A DNA stretch of 64,000 nt, taken from Colias croceus. Its lineage: Eukaryota; Arthropoda; Insecta; Lepidoptera; Pieridae. The stretch is from contig NC_059558.1 of assembly GCF_905220415.1 (NCBI RefSeq), positions 6,088,501 through 6,152,500 on the forward strand, read 5' to 3'. Shown piece after piece: positions 33,945 through 45,853 of this stretch (within the stretch, counting starts at the first letter, position 1; every line of letters starts with the position of its first letter). The position numbers and the translations under genes were made by a program. The notes under the pieces were generated by a model. It did no database searches and was not told the origin of the DNA. It was given only the letters and a program-made list of their open reading frames with translations.

Positions 33945-33974
33945 GCGATAGCGAAGCCGGGGCGGACCGCTAGT
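33945..33974. repeat. Tail of a family C SINE-like repeat
   Basis: Only GCGAAGCCGGGGCGGACCGC and CTAGT remain. Confidence 0.6.
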
Positions 33975-34947
33975 TTATAATATTAGTAGGAAGTAGGATT
34001 GTATGTAGATATAGCAGATTAGTCTTTTACTCATTGGTAACTCTATTGAGAATTGTCCCAAAAATCGACCATTCAATAATCCGTATTGTTCAACGAATCT
34101 GATAAAATGCTTTCAAATTCGTATAGCTTTGTGTTTTCTTTGTGAACATGAAACAATTGTTTTTAAATGATGGATTTAATAACTTAATAACACAAGGTAT
34201 ATCCATGATTGGTTGTAATTAAACACCGTTGCGAAAAATCGATAAAAGTCAATTCTTTACAGTATTTATGTAATGTAAAATGATAAACTGACATAGATAA
34301 TATTGCATTTTTGGTATCATAAAAGTAGTTCTATCTAATTATACTCCGATTCTGTGGACCGTTAAAAAAGCTCCTAGGCATTAAGCGCAGAGTAATAATG
34401 TAAATTTATAAACTATAGTACCTACCTACTTATATTTTTATTCCATTTTAATTTTGAAACCAAATGATGGGAGAATATAATAAGGAACTATTAAAATAAT
34501 AAAAATAATTTTGATCTCCTTTTCTCAGATTGTTTTTTTCAACCTTTCTTTGAGTAGTTTTCTTTCCTTGATTTTAAATATTACTATGTTTATACATACC
34601 CTATATTTTAAAAAGTAGGTACCTGAAATTGTATTTTAAATAAAAAGGGTTTAATTTAATTAAACAATTGCATAACTTTCCCAAATCGGTCATTTCTACA
34701 TAACTTTCAGAATTCAGACATTCCGTAGGTACATTGTAATACCAATTCAACCCTACCACCCACACATTACAATCGAAATTCCCAGAAACCTTGATGTGTT
34801 TACATCATTTGGCAATTGAAATAATTCAGCACGACCTTAACCCTCGTGAAAAAGACAGACGTTTAAAAACACGGAGGTTAAACAAACAAGTCTTGGAGAT
34901 CACACGGAATTTTAGTTGAGGTGAAAGGGTCAGCTCTGTACCACTAT
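33975..34947. other. No gene recognised
   Basis: AT-rich spacer. Confidence 0.4.
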
Positions 34948-35045
34948 GTCTTTAGCAGTTTTATTTCCAGTGTGGAAGAGTGACAGCGCTATATAGTCGT
35001 ATAGCGCTATCTCTTTCACACAAAAATAATACTGCTATAAGACAT
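34948..35045. mobile_element. Small foldback element
   Basis: The centre AGCGCTATATAGTCGTATAG, followed by CGCT, is a hairpin. Outer inverted words (TGTCTTTAGCAG / CTGCTATAAGACA and GTGTGGAAGAG / CTCTTTCACAC) surround it. Confidence 0.6.
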
Positions 35046-36326
35046 AACCAGGTTTTGGAATGGCGCCAGAATAAACATCATTAAGTTGTTCAAATAAACA
35101 TACATTCCACATGAGTTCAGTGAATGTTAACTTCGTAAGCAGTATGTTTGTGGGATAGACGGGATGCCGAATATTTTACGCTTCATTTGTAAGGTATACC
35201 TATCTATTTTTTTTCTTTGCAAATCTGTTGGGAAAGAGAAAAAAAATAGACAGTGACATACGAATCATACTAGATGTATGTTATCCTATGATATAGGTAC
35301 TATTTATAAAAAGACGATGAAAAAGAACGATATACTTACTAATATTTTTACAAATAAATGATTATTTATACTTTTATAAACGGGAAAATTTGTTTGAATA
35401 AAACGTAAGATACCGCTTCTCTATAATTATCAGAATTATATAAATTATGAGAAACATTATTTTTAAATATAATTTTTTACCATATTCTTTAGCCGTGCTT
35501 TAGCCTAACCACATAATAGTAGCTAAACGCTAGCCTAACTTTAGTGACATATTACCACTAGTAATTTGCTTGCCTTTAAATAAAACCGAAATAATGCCCT
35601 GCGTAGCACATACTGATTTGATCTACGTATCGCCCAAAGACGCTCTACGACAGCCTCAAAAGCTAAAATTATCCTGTTGTGCTTTTCCACCAATAGCGTG
35701 CGCGGATGTGTAGCAAGGAATGTGCTTGTAAATAACCAATCATATCGCTTCATTTAGTTATTAAGGTTTTTACTTCTTTATTTGACACTAGCTTCATACC
35801 TTTGGCTTGCGATAAAAAAATGTAGACTATGTTCTACGATTATACGTAGACACAACAGTAGACTTTATAACTGAAATGTATCTTTGTAGATTGTTAGACA
35901 ATTAAATCTGTTCTTTATAATATGTATCTACATTTAAATAGTGTTTACTGTATTTTTGCTGTCCATTTCCTGTAAGAGACAAGAGTAGATATAAACGACC
36001 GTCTTTCTTGCTCTTTCTACGTCTTTCTTCTTAATAATTTTCACAATTTTGATGATAAATACGTTTCATGCTAAGTCGTAATATTGATTATGTATATTAC
36101 TTTGTTTAGAAATAGTTCTTGATGTCGAACTTAATCACTTTAATTAATTACGGACTAATAACGTGGAACCAATACAAATGTTGATAGAATGCTTTGTAGG
36201 ATGGAAAATTAACGTCTTCGGTAATTTATAGATAATACTCAAAAATGATTATTTTCATTATAAGCTGTTTATTTCTCATAATTTATAGCGTTTTTTGATT
36301 TTATAGCGTCTTAAGTTTTATTTTAT
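35046..36326. other. No gene recognised
   Basis: AT-rich. It contains the 22-bp shared motif at 35511-35532 and, near 35690-35735, words resembling the GCGAGGA-type repeat at 23203. No exon seen. Confidence 0.4.
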
Positions 36327-36481
36327 ACTAGCGGTCCGCCCCTGCTTCGCCCGTGGTACATGTTTACGGTTTTTCTCCATGAACCATCCTAGTACTTCAA
36401 GGAATATTATAAAAAAAGAATTAACGAAATCGGTTCATCCGTTCTTGAATTTTGCGATTCATTTTTTGTATAAGAATTGAA
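36327..36481. repeat. SINE-like repeat, family C, diverged
   Basis: ACTAGCGGTCCGCCCCTGCT start, then CAAGGAATATTATAAAAAAA and AATCGGTTCATCCGTTC. Confidence 0.7.
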
Positions 36482-36580
36482 AATTTTCGAGACGGCATGC
36501 ATCGTATTTCTCTAAAATTTTAATTTCTTGATTAGATAGACATGAAAATAAGCATACAGCTAATGCAGATGACTAAATGA

Positions 36581-36771
36581 CAATCCCTACTAATATTATA
36601 AATGCGACAGTAACTCTGTCTGTCTGTCTGTCTGTTACGCTTTCCCTCTTAAACCTCTCAACCGATTTTGATGAAATTTGGCACAGACAATCTTTAGACC
36701 CTGAGAAAGAACATAGGCTACCTTTTATTGCGAAATATGTACCACGGGCGAAGCCGGGGCGGATCGCTAGT
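36581..36771. repeat. SINE-like repeat, family C
   Basis: CCCTACTAATATTATAAATG start, four CTGT units, CACGGGCGAAGCCGGGGCGG end. The frames on both strands here are shadows. Confidence 0.8.
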
Positions 36772-37178
36772 ATGTTATAAACATACGTAAGGTATATGTT
36801 TATTCTGACAATATTGTCAAAATTCATAATACTTAACTAAGACGGTGGCCTAAAACACACGATAAAAAATTAAAAATAGCATTTTCAGGTGGTAAACACC
36901 GAAAATACTTCTGATAATGAGGTGGTTCGCAACAGGAAAACCCACTTAATAAAAGAAACAGGGCTCAGGTGTGACGTCACAATCCCTCGAGTTCATATTT
37001 TTCATGTTATTATCGAAATTGTCAGCTTGGACAGTTTGTGATAATGATCGAAGTTTTCCTCTTGAAAGATCTGTAGATATTTTACACGTACCTATAATAT
37101 AAGTTACATAATACATAATATATCTGTTTTGTTCTATTCTGTGCGTTATAATGAAGATTTCTCATATTTTATAGCTAT
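36772..37178. other. No gene recognised
   Basis: AT-rich spacer. Confidence 0.4.
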
Positions 37179-37395
37179 ACTAGCTTTCCACCCGCGGCAT
37201 CGCCCGCGCAGTCAAAGAAAAACTCGCATAGTTCCCGTTCCCTTGGGATTTCCGAGATAAAACCTATCCTATGTCCTTTCTCGGGTATCAAAATATCTCT
37301 ATAGCAAATTTCATGCAAATTGGTTCAGTAGTTAAGGCGTGATTGAGTAACAGACAGACAGACAGAGTTACTTTCACATTTATAATATTAATAAT
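37179..37395. repeat. SINE-like repeat, family A
   Basis: ACTAGCTTTCCACCCGCGGC start, TTCATGCAAATTGGTTCAGT middle, TTATAATATTAATA end. Confidence 0.8.
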
Positions 37396-38048
37396 GGATT
37401 TCTTAAACTATATTGGAATGCATCTTCATTCATTGTCGAGACAATTTGCAAATTTTTAGCAGCGGGCGATCATAGTCAGATAAACTACAAATTACAATAG
37501 TTATTAGCAGATTAAGTCTAAAATATGTAATACTTTTAGTCTGGCTAGTAATATTATTAAGCACGTCCCGAAAGTCTTATTCAAATCTATCCTACGAGTA
37601 TATTTTATTGTTATACGTGTGTCACCTAATTCTTTTGAAGTTTCAATACCCACTCATATAAGCCCCTACGCTATAGAATTAAGGGCCTGGAGCAAAAAGA
37701 AATTGGATTTCTCCTCGTAAAATTTATGTATTGATTGAAAAGGTAAATTTGCTGAAATCATCCTTTTTTAGTTGCTGATTCGGTGCTTTATAAATATCTG
37801 ATATAAAAACATAATGAATAATTTACCTATTTAATATAGATTTATTCACATTCATATTTCTAATTCAAACAAGTATAAAGTACCTATATTATTATTATAA
37901 TCGACACGGTGATTAGTTAAACTAAGTTCTTAAGGTTCTATACAATTGTTATAATTGACGTCAGAAGCGTTCCCTATTATATGTTGCGTATGCGTGACGT
38001 GTGTGTCACCTTAACTTATGTTTGTGTCATCTTTGTAATTATCTTTGA
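37396..38048. other. No gene recognised
   Basis: AT-rich spacer. Confidence 0.4.
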
Positions 38049-38200
38049 ACTAGCGGTCCGCCCCGGCTTCGCCCGTGGTACATATTCACGTTTTCTCTAC
38101 ATAAGAACCATCCTCGAACTTCAAGGAATATTATAAAAAAAGAAGTTCTCAAGTTATGCGCCTACCAACACATTTTGGGATTCATTTTTATATTATAGAA
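38049..38200. repeat. SINE-like repeat, family C
   Basis: ACTAGCGGTCCGCCCCGGCT start, TTCAAGGAATATTATAAAAA middle; the far end is degraded. Confidence 0.7.
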
Positions 38201-38340
38201 GAAGAAGATAAGAGAGAACCAATCAATAATCATGTTTGCTCACGTATCTTTTCAGATAAATTATTCGGATTCGAATCTGTACCAGAAGGTATAAAGTGAA
38301 GCTAGAAGGTACCTAAAGTGACACCTTTGATTTATATTAA

Positions 38341-38553
38341 ACTAGCTTTCCGCCCGCAGCTTCGCCCGCGTTTTCAAAGAAAAATCCGCATAGTTCCCGT
38401 TCCCGTGGGATTTCCGGGATATAACCTATGTGTTAATCCAAGTTACCCTCTATATGTGTGCTTAATGTCATTGTAATCGGTTCAGTAGTATTTGCCTGAA
38501 AAAATAACAAACACACACACATCCTCATAAACTTTCGCATTTATAATATTAGT
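38341..38553. repeat. SINE-like repeat, family A
   Basis: ACTAGCTTTCCGCCCGCAGC start, AAGTTACCCTCTATATGTG middle, TTATAATATTAGTA end. It lies 150 bp from calbindin exon 1. Confidence 0.8.
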
Positions 38554-38706
38554 ACCTAGGCTAGGAAGTATGGAATGTTTAAAATCTCGTTGAAACCCGT
38601 AGTTACGAAGGAGGTAGCGAATAAAAGACAGGCGCGATGCGTTGAGCGATTTCCTTTCCTTATTCTTAATTTCCTACATGAAAAAAGACAATAACAAACT
38701 GCTTAC

Positions 38707-38857
38707 CATCTTTATCATAATGACTCCATACTTCCATAAACTGGTTTGCAGACAATTTCTTCAGCTCCCTCGAATCAGGGTCTCGAAACTGTCGCATAAA
38801 ATTCGACGCTCTATCCAAGTTCAGCTTTTTCGATGACCCATTCGAATCGAAACTCAT
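38707..38857 (-). CDS. Cbp53E: Calbindin-32 (Cbp53E-like), coding exon 1
   Basis: On the minus strand ATG 38857-38855 opens MSFDSNGSSKKLNLDRASNF, and the exon continues to MEVWSHYDKD plus the first base of a Gly codon. The donor GTAAGC follows. The stretch FMRQFRDPDSRELKKLSANQ is a hallmark of calbindin-32, lying just before EF-hand 1. The exon also carries a 5' leader up to about 38969, where TTCTTTTGTTCCAG marks an acceptor, so a further untranslated exon should lie at higher coordinates. The leader begins with a two-codon upstream frame (ATGAAATAA). The next coding exon is at 20984-21069, across an intron of about 17.6 kb. The protein buffers or senses calcium in the cytosol; Drosophila Cbp53E acts in neurons and muscle. 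Confidence 0.92.
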
Positions 38858-38969
38858 GTTTAATTCTTGTAAAATATCTTTGTAAATACGTTTATTGTCT
38901 TTGGATTTAAATACAAAATAATTGATTTTTTAATGTTGGCACCATGGACATTACAGGAGCTTATTTCAT
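38858..38969 (-). other. Calbindin 5' untranslated part of the first coding exon
   Basis: Bounded by acceptor TTCTTTTGTTCCAG at 38970-38983 and the start codon at 38857. It contains a short upstream ATG frame. Inferred from the splice signal only. Confidence 0.5.
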
Positions 38970-39192
38970 CTGGAACAAAAGAAAGTTAGGTTAGTTCCTT
39001 AATTCAACAGGTCATAATATATTGTATTCTAGTTATAATCATAAACAAAGCCTAAACAATTGAACTTTTTTTTTTTCAAAGATATATTTTTTATTACTGC
39101 AAATACCTACCTACATTATTTTACATAATCCATACTAAAGATCTAATACTGACTTCAAATAAATATTAGAAAGCTTTACTAATTATCTGCTA

Positions 39193-39375
39193 ACTAGCTG
39201 TGCTCCGCGGTTTTACCCGCAGTGCTCCGCTCCTGTTGGTCTTAGCGATATGATAATTATATAGCCTGTAGCCTTTCCCGATAAATGGGCTATCTAACAC
39301 CGAAAGAATTTTCAAATCGGACCAGTAAGTTCCCGAGATTAGTGCGTTCAAACCAACAAACAAACTCTTCAGCTA
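39193..39375. repeat. SINE-like repeat, family B
   Basis: ACTAGCTGTGCTCCGCGG start, AATGGGCTATCTAACACCGA middle; the end is trimmed. Confidence 0.8.
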
Positions 39376-39596
39376 AAGATAAAGATTATAATGTGAAATA
39401 ACATGATATAAATAAATCTACATACATAGTATAAAATACACGCATTCAATAACAATATAACACAAATACCGTTTCCATATAATAAAAATTCGCAGACGAC
39501 ACTCAAAAAAGCAATTCCCCAACTTTTACGACGTTGCTAGAAATCTGAATAACTTTACTCAAACAAACAAGGCACTTCTACGCATTATAATACTTC
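39376..39596. other. No gene recognised
   Basis: AT-rich spacer. Confidence 0.4.
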
Positions 39597-39696
39597 ACTA
39601 CTTACATAGTATAAAACAAAGTCGCTTTCTCTGTCCCCATGTCCCTTTGTATGCTTAAATCTTTAAAACTACGCAACGGATTTTGATGCGGTTTTT

Positions 39697-39842
39697 AAGC
39701 TATTGCATAGCTATCGGGCCTTGAGCGCAGGGACAGAATTGAGAAATCACGCTCCCCACTCCGACGGGCTCGGAGGTGTGTCTTGTAGGCATAGCATGCA
39801 ATAGCTTTACCGCGGCAGTCCCCGAGTGCCACACTTTTTTTT
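39697..39842 (+). mobile_element. HINE-like element, AAGCTATTGC family, with inferable empty site
   Basis: Arms AAGCTATTGCATAGC and GCATGCAATAGCTT, hairpin GGCAGTCCCCGAGTGCC, CACAC, then T8. The host repeat elsewhere reads GATGCGG-T7-AATAGATAG; here five T precede the insert and eight T end it, so the element entered inside a T-run. Confidence 0.75.
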
Positions 39843-39885
39843 AATAGATAGAGTGATTCAAGAGGTAGGTTTAAGTATATAATTT

Positions 39886-40105
39886 ACTAGCTTTCCACCC
39901 GCGGCATCGCCCGCGCTGTCAAAGAAAAACTCGCATAGTTCCCGTTCCCGTGGGATTTCCGGGATAAAACCTATCCTATGTCCTTTCTCGGCTATCAAAA
40001 TATCTCTATACAAAATTTCATGCAAATTGGTTCAGTAGTTAAGGCGTGATTGAGTAACAGACAGACAGACAGACAGAGTTACTTTCGCATTTATAATATT
40101 AGTAT
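39886..40105. repeat. SINE-like repeat, family A, nested in D
   Basis: ACTAGCTTTCCACCCGCGGC start and TTATAATATTAGTATGG end, inside the family D copy. Confidence 0.8.
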
Positions 40106-40401
40106 GGATTAGCTTTTAGACAAAGCGAGTGAAGCCGCGGGCGGTAAGCTAGTATTATATAAGAACAAAGTAGTATGTTAACTGTAGAGCTCTATTTTAA
40201 TTTATTAGAATCGCTTCTGATAATGATAATCCATTAACATATCAAGCGATCGTCGTGAAATATAAATTCAAGGAGCTAAACTTGTAGAACTTTATTTCAA
40301 GTAATCAATGTATTTTTAACGTCATTCGGGAGCTATGTATGTATGTTAACTATTATTACGTATTAATTTATTGAACGCCAAATACAGGTACTTCTACATC
40401 T

Positions 40402-40570
40402 TCTTATATATAAAAATGAATCGCAAAATGTGTTGGTAAGCGCATAACTCGAGAACGGCTGAACCGATTTCGATAATTCTTTTTTTATTATATTCCTTGA
40501 AGTACGAGGATGGATCTTATGTAGAAAACGTGAATATGTACCACGGGCGAAGCCGGGGCGGACCGCTAGT
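40402..40570. repeat. SINE-like repeat, family C
   Basis: TCTTATATATAAAAATGAAT start, GGACCGCTAGT end. Confidence 0.75.
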
Positions 40571-40996
40571 ATTCTAATAAAAATTATCATTACATGCATC
40601 ATAGGCTGCAGTTAGATATACGCTAATTTATATTTCATTGGAAATTAAGGATGACTATAATATAACATATTATATTGTATCTATTATGTTATATAATGTA
40701 CTTAGATTTGATTTGGAATTTTATTTCAAAGTTCAGGGACGCCATCAAGTTTGACGCATACTGTAGCAAAAATTTCATGTAGTTCAAACTTTCTCAATAA
40801 CCCTCGGATTTACGATTGTCCAAAAGATAAAAGTTTCACCTAAATATCTTCCCTAATAGAATTTATAGAAAGGTCCTTTGAAACGCCAATTACAAAAATA
40901 TAATAAAACTTTCAAGGTTTTACGAACTCAATTTCATAGATATTAATATTTCAAAGGACATTGCTTATTAAATTGAAAATAGCCTGAAGTTGTCTA
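40571..40996. other. No gene recognised
   Basis: AT-rich spacer with palindromic TATAATATAACATATTATAT words near 40655. Confidence 0.4.
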
Positions 40997-41246
40997 TCCA
41001 TACTAATATTATAAATGCGAAAGTAACTCTGTCTGTCTGTCTGTTACTCAATCACGCCTTAACTACTGAACCAATTTGCATGAAATTTGGAATAGAGATA
41101 TTTTTATATCCGAGAAAGGACATAGGCTACTTTTTACCCCGGGAAATAGGATAGGTTTTAGCCCGGAATTCGGAAATCCTACGGGAACGGGAACTATGCG
41201 GGTTTTTCTTTGACTGCGCGGGCGAAGCTGCGGGTGGAAAGCTAGT
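40997..41246. repeat. SINE-like repeat, A/C mosaic
   Basis: It opens with the TCCATACTAATATTATAAAT and CTGT-repeat start of family C and ends with the CGGGAACTATGCGGGTTTTT and GGCGAAGCTGCGGGTGG end of family A. A duplicated CCCGG-AAAT segment lies between. Confidence 0.7.
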
Positions 41247-41475
41247 TATCATATAAATAAAAAGAGATTATATTCTGTCGGATAGAATCGCTTTCGATCA
41301 CGCAATGAGGTTATATTTGTAACGCTATAAATTTAAAAAGGTTATGTTTTGTATTGCATATACGTTTGTATGTAATGCTTTTACTAACATAACTTTATAG
41401 GAAAAATATGCAATAAATAAAACATTCATTCATATATTAATTGCCTATGTATATATATCAGGGACGAAATAATAA

Positions 41476-41642
41476 ATAGGGGCATTTTTATTAAGGGCAT
41501 TATGAATAATGACAAGCGGGCGAAATAAATAATTCTCTATAAATAAATAATTCGCTGGGCGGAATTAGTTAGGTTAAGTTCGACATTTGAAATTGAAAAG
41601 AAAAATGTCGGGGCATTGTTAAAAATGCCCCTATTTATTTTC
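41476..41642. mobile_element. Foldback MITE, AAATAGGGGCATTTTTA ends
   Basis: AAATAGGGGCATTTTTAT at the left and TAAAAATGCCCCTATTT at the right pair. The interior has two CGGGCGAAATAAATAATTC-like words. Confidence 0.65.
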
Positions 41643-42806
41643 TAAAAATCCTAAAATTAGCGCGTCCAAGCAAACAAACAAAACCTTCAGCATATTTAGC
41701 ATAGATAAATGAAATTACTATAGAACTTAGGCAACTATTTTTTTTTAACGTGAGGAAATTCTTCATGAATATACCGGCTGCCCCAACTTACATTTAAGTC
41801 ACGAGTGACGAGATAGGCATGTGTTTATTATTCCATATGTTCTACATATTAACTTTTTTAACACATGTAAAAAAATCGTTTATTTGGAAAAAATACATAA
41901 ATACAAAACAATAGACGATCGCCTCAACTAGGAATACAGACTAGAGACGATCGACGCCTTCCTCTCCAGACTTAGCCAGTATTGTTTAGATAACTTTAAA
42001 TAGTTTCATATATTGATTATCGTTTTGTACTGATATTGCCCAAATAGATATGTTTGTTGAAATTTGATTCTCTATGTAATTATGTATATTGATTTCGACA
42101 AATCTATTGTTAGGGGCAATTACATAATTACTATGATATCGTTATTATAATTTGTAGTTTTGATATGTTTTCGATAACGTTAAAAGTAATTTGACGAGGT
42201 AGTTTCATAATGTACTCAATTTATTGATTTATCCAAATTAAAAATTTAATGATCTACTGAGTATCGTACCTATATTATACTATATATATTATATGTTTAA
42301 AGAAATAAAATAAATAAAACTAAATTATGTAGGTACTGATATAATACGATTTTCTTAATAGTTTTCGATTGATCTACGTTTGATGGCAAATTAAATGGTG
42401 ATGAAACACTTTTCATGGTGGGTATCATCTGCAAGTTGTCAAATAATTTTTGTGATACAAGAATCCAGACTTGTGGTTAACTGGGGTTATATTTTAAATT
42501 TAATTCATGTCGTACAATATATTTCACCGATTTTCCGTATCGAGTTACAAGGCATTTTGTATGTATTCAGTAATATTCACCTAGTTTTGAATCAAGTACC
42601 TTTTATTAAACCTAAGTAATATTGTAGAGTTCATGTAATAACCACTATTAATAGCAAGAAAACAACTTTGTAATAGACGTAGTTAAGGAAACATTTCGAG
42701 TAACCTTTATTTATTCAATGTTGAATTATTCATTCACTTCAATACCCAGTTGATTGCATGAATATTGCATCAAAGTAAACAAAGTATCATAACAACTACC
42801 TACTAT
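41643..42806. other. No gene recognised
   Basis: AT-rich. A 74-codon frame at 42395-42619 has no recognised features. Confidence 0.4.
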
Positions 42807-42941
42807 TAGAGCTAGCGCACAAGAGCAACTTTTGTCTCCGCAACTATTTTATCTCTCCCATCAACTCTATGGACTAATAAAAAAGTTGCGTCGCTACGTG
42901 CGACGCAACAAGGCAAAAGTTGCTCTTGCACACTAGCTCTA
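42807..42941. mobile_element. Foldback MITE, TAGAGCTAG ends
   Basis: TAGAGCTAGCGCACAAGAGC and the inverted TAGAGCTAGTGTGCAAGAGC form 28-bp arms with two or three mismatches around a 79-bp core containing CGACGCAAC-type words. Confidence 0.8.
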
Positions 42942-43020
42942 GCTCTTATAAGATTTTTATACTAACTAGCGATCCACCCCGGCTTCAGGTGAAATTATGC
43001 ATATAACAATATTACATACA

Positions 43021-44470
43021 ATATACCGGGTGTCCCAAAAAGTATAGATATACTGAAGGTAGAGGACCTAGAGGGCTAACCGAATCACCCCATGTATATT
43101 ATGCGATTTTTCGTATTTTCAGAGTTAAAACTTTTTTTTTTCAATTTTTCACCTATCGCCGAGTACGATGAGATTTTCTTTATAGTGACGTGAATTACTA
43201 CTTATTTCTTTTTTGTGTGCTAAGCTGTATCTTGCGGCCGCGGCTCTACCATTATTTATTTCGTTTTTTTTATTTATTATCTAAATCAAACAACTTTAAA
43301 CGTTCATACCAACCATGACACTTTTTAATTAGCGTATACAAATATTTGAGCATCAACATCCTAGTTTATAAATCTACTAGTTACTCGCCCCGGCTCCTTT
43401 CGTGCTGGATACTGTAAAAATATTTTATATGTATATAGGCAAATTTTATGCGTCGCGTAATAGTTGCTCTTTCGCACAATCTATCGCCAACTTTAAAAAA
43501 AAAAAACAAAAACAATAAGGGATGCCACCAAAAAAATTAAGGAGACGATGTTGTAGGTGTTAACTAGTAAACGCGTTTTTATTAACTTTTTTTTATATAT
43601 TTCAAGCTTTAAATAGCAAGTCGAGTCTAGGTCATTGCTTTTTATTACGGCGACCCTTTTTACGAGTTCACTGAAAGCGGCGATGTGTGAAAAACGGACC
43701 CTTGTACTTTCTTTTGTACAGCTCACTTATTTTATTGTTGAACTTTAATTGGCCTTATTTATTGATAGATAAGGCTTAATTTATATTGTGGATTAATTTG
43801 GAATTAATGAGAAAAAATTTCTCGAATTTCTGTGCAGAGATTGTTTATTGACGTTTTGTAATGGATGGGTTAAATATGTTACGAATAAATGAAGCATGGA
43901 CGGCCACTGACCTGCCATATTGCTTCCTTTATCAATTACATTTCTCAAAATTTGGAAAAAAGTTTAATTTTTCTTTCAATATTCATTTGCAATCTACAGC
44001 CACTAAAATACAGTGGTAAAGTTTTTTTTTCCTGAGATGTATTCGTGAACATAGTTGTATTTTCTTGATAGCATTTAAAATATTATATTCTGCTTGTATT
44101 TTCAATTCCAATATAAAATTAAGCTTTGCTATTTATGGCACAGGCGTAAAATTCAATATGACACTCTCTAGAGAACATAATTGAACACTTGTAAGAGCCT
44201 AAATTTACAAGTCTGATTAAATGTATATTCAAAAATAAATTGCGAAATTAGGAGCCTTTCAACTGATGTAAATGGATTTATATCAATTTTGTTTGAACTA
44301 AATTAAACTTTCTCTCTGCAAATTGTTTGAAACCAAAGTGTCAGATACATTCATCATCAACTAATATACCTACAATTCGCGTTCAATCTAATACTAAAGA
44401 TTAGCTACATAAATTGCTTATGTAATTAGCTACATAATATTGCCTTCTAAATGCCTATTATTATTACTAT
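43021..44470. other. No gene recognised; possible repeat end at 43026
   Basis: CCGGGTGTCCCAAAAAGT at 43026 looks like the end of a dispersed element seen in many insects, but I could not find its partner end. The remainder is AT-rich. A 77-codon minus frame at 43493-43726 is not recognised. Confidence 0.3.
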
Positions 44471-44838
44471 ACTAGCTTTCGCCCGCGTCTCCGTCCGCGC
44501 GGATGTCGGTCTTCGCGTGGATGGTTTATTTCTCCATTTTGAGTAACTCTGACAATGACATCTTATAAATATCCATTGGTCCCAAATACGGCTAGGCCTA
44601 TAATAATACGCAACGTGTGTTCGCGGTTCTACAGAACAACGTCTATGGATAAAACTGAAAAATTAATATTAATTTTTTTTCTACGTATTTTTCCAGGATA
44701 AAAAGTATCCTATTTTACGCCCAGGATAATAAGGTATAATTATACCAAGTTTCATCGAAATCGAACCGTTAGTTTTCACGTGATGTCTTCACATACAGAC
44801 AGAGATACAGACAGACAGACAGACAGACAAAAATTTTA
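44471..44838. repeat. Long SINE/RTE-end-like repeat
   Basis: ACTAGCTTTCGCCCGCGTCT start, CAGGATAAAAAGTATCC middle, CAAGTTTCATCGAAATCGAA then a CAGA-rich end. It belongs to the same broad class as families A-D but is longer. Confidence 0.7.
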
Positions 44839-44840
44839 AA

Positions 44841-44985
44841 GTGAAACTTTTATTACATCGTCTCAAACTTTTTGGTCTGTGTAGCGCATGTCGCGTGTAT
44901 CGCGGCTGCCGAGTAGGTATACCTACTCGGCACGCGACATGCGCTACACAAAGCAGTGTTCGGAACCGTTCGAACAGTTTCACTT
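44841..44985. mobile_element. Foldback element with strong hairpin
   Basis: GTGAAAC..GTTTCAC ends enclose arms 44879-44897 and 44931-44949 (19 bp, exact). Inside these is a second exact 13-bp inverted repeat with no loop (44907-44919 with 44920-44932), offset by a nine-base bulge. Confidence 0.75.
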
Positions 44986-45570
44986 TTACCGTGGTTTCAT
45001 AAAACCACACAACATTTTTTTTAATCGCATATTTGGGTTTGGTATCGATCCAGTGTCACCCCCTGCTATTTATTTTTTCAATATTTTCAATGTAAAGAAT
45101 TGACCCTTCTACAGATTTATTATATGTATAGATGAAGAAAAGAAAAAAAGAAGAAAACAAAACACTCTTTCATTCGTAATATATGCCATAGGTGCTTTAT
45201 ACGAGAAGGTATACGAACTAGATCAAACCAGTGTGTTGACATAAAACTTGCCTGCCCCTCTGAACAGTTAACAAATTTAGAACTAAGAGCAAATATCGGC
45301 TATTGATCTTTGTCGAACATGATTTACCGTACAGTGGAAATGTCCTATAGAGTTATCAATTCAAGAACATGATTATTTGAGTTATGCGTCTATAGAGTTA
45401 TAGGTATAACGATAGACAAATAAGGAAAGACATAGGATCACATAGAGGATATTGTATGCGAGTTGTCACTTTTGACAGTTATCACGAATTGATAGATAGA
45501 TTCTAAGGATAGATTACATTTATTATTTCCCTCCAAAGGCAGTAAAACTATTTTTATGTTATATAATATA
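44986..45570. other. No gene recognised
   Basis: AT-rich spacer. Confidence 0.4.
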
Positions 45571-45766
45571 ACTAGCTTACCGCCCGCGGCTTCGTCCGCT
45601 TTGTCTAAAACTTAATAAATTAATACTAAAACCTTTCTCTTGAATCACTCTATCTATTAAAAAAACCGCATCAAAATCCGTTGCGTACCTTTTAAAGATT
45701 TAAGCATACAAAGGGACATAAGGACAGAGAAAGCGACTTTGTTTTATAGAAGGTACTATGTAGTGA
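45571..45766. repeat. SINE-like repeat, family D, inverted
   Basis: ACTAGCTTACCGCCCGCGGC start, CCGCATCAAAATCCGTTGCG middle, TACTATGTAGTG end. Confidence 0.8.
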
Positions 45767-45853
45767 TGTCGTCTACGGGATAAAAGCGAAAAAGTCAGTG
45801 AAATAAAACAATTCTATGGAAGTAATTTCAGAAAATACTAATTCGGTCTAATC

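Larger units (their letters stand above)
39597..40153. repeat. Family D repeat with two nested insertions
   Basis: The host D copy opens CACTACTTACATAGTATAAA and ends GAAGCCGCGGGCGGTAAGC-TAGT. It is split first by a HINE-like element in its T-run (39697-39842) and again by a family A copy (39886-40105) at the ATAATTTA position. Confidence 0.8.

Noticed and set aside
36573..36827. Frames on both strands
   Set aside because: They translate a family C repeat.
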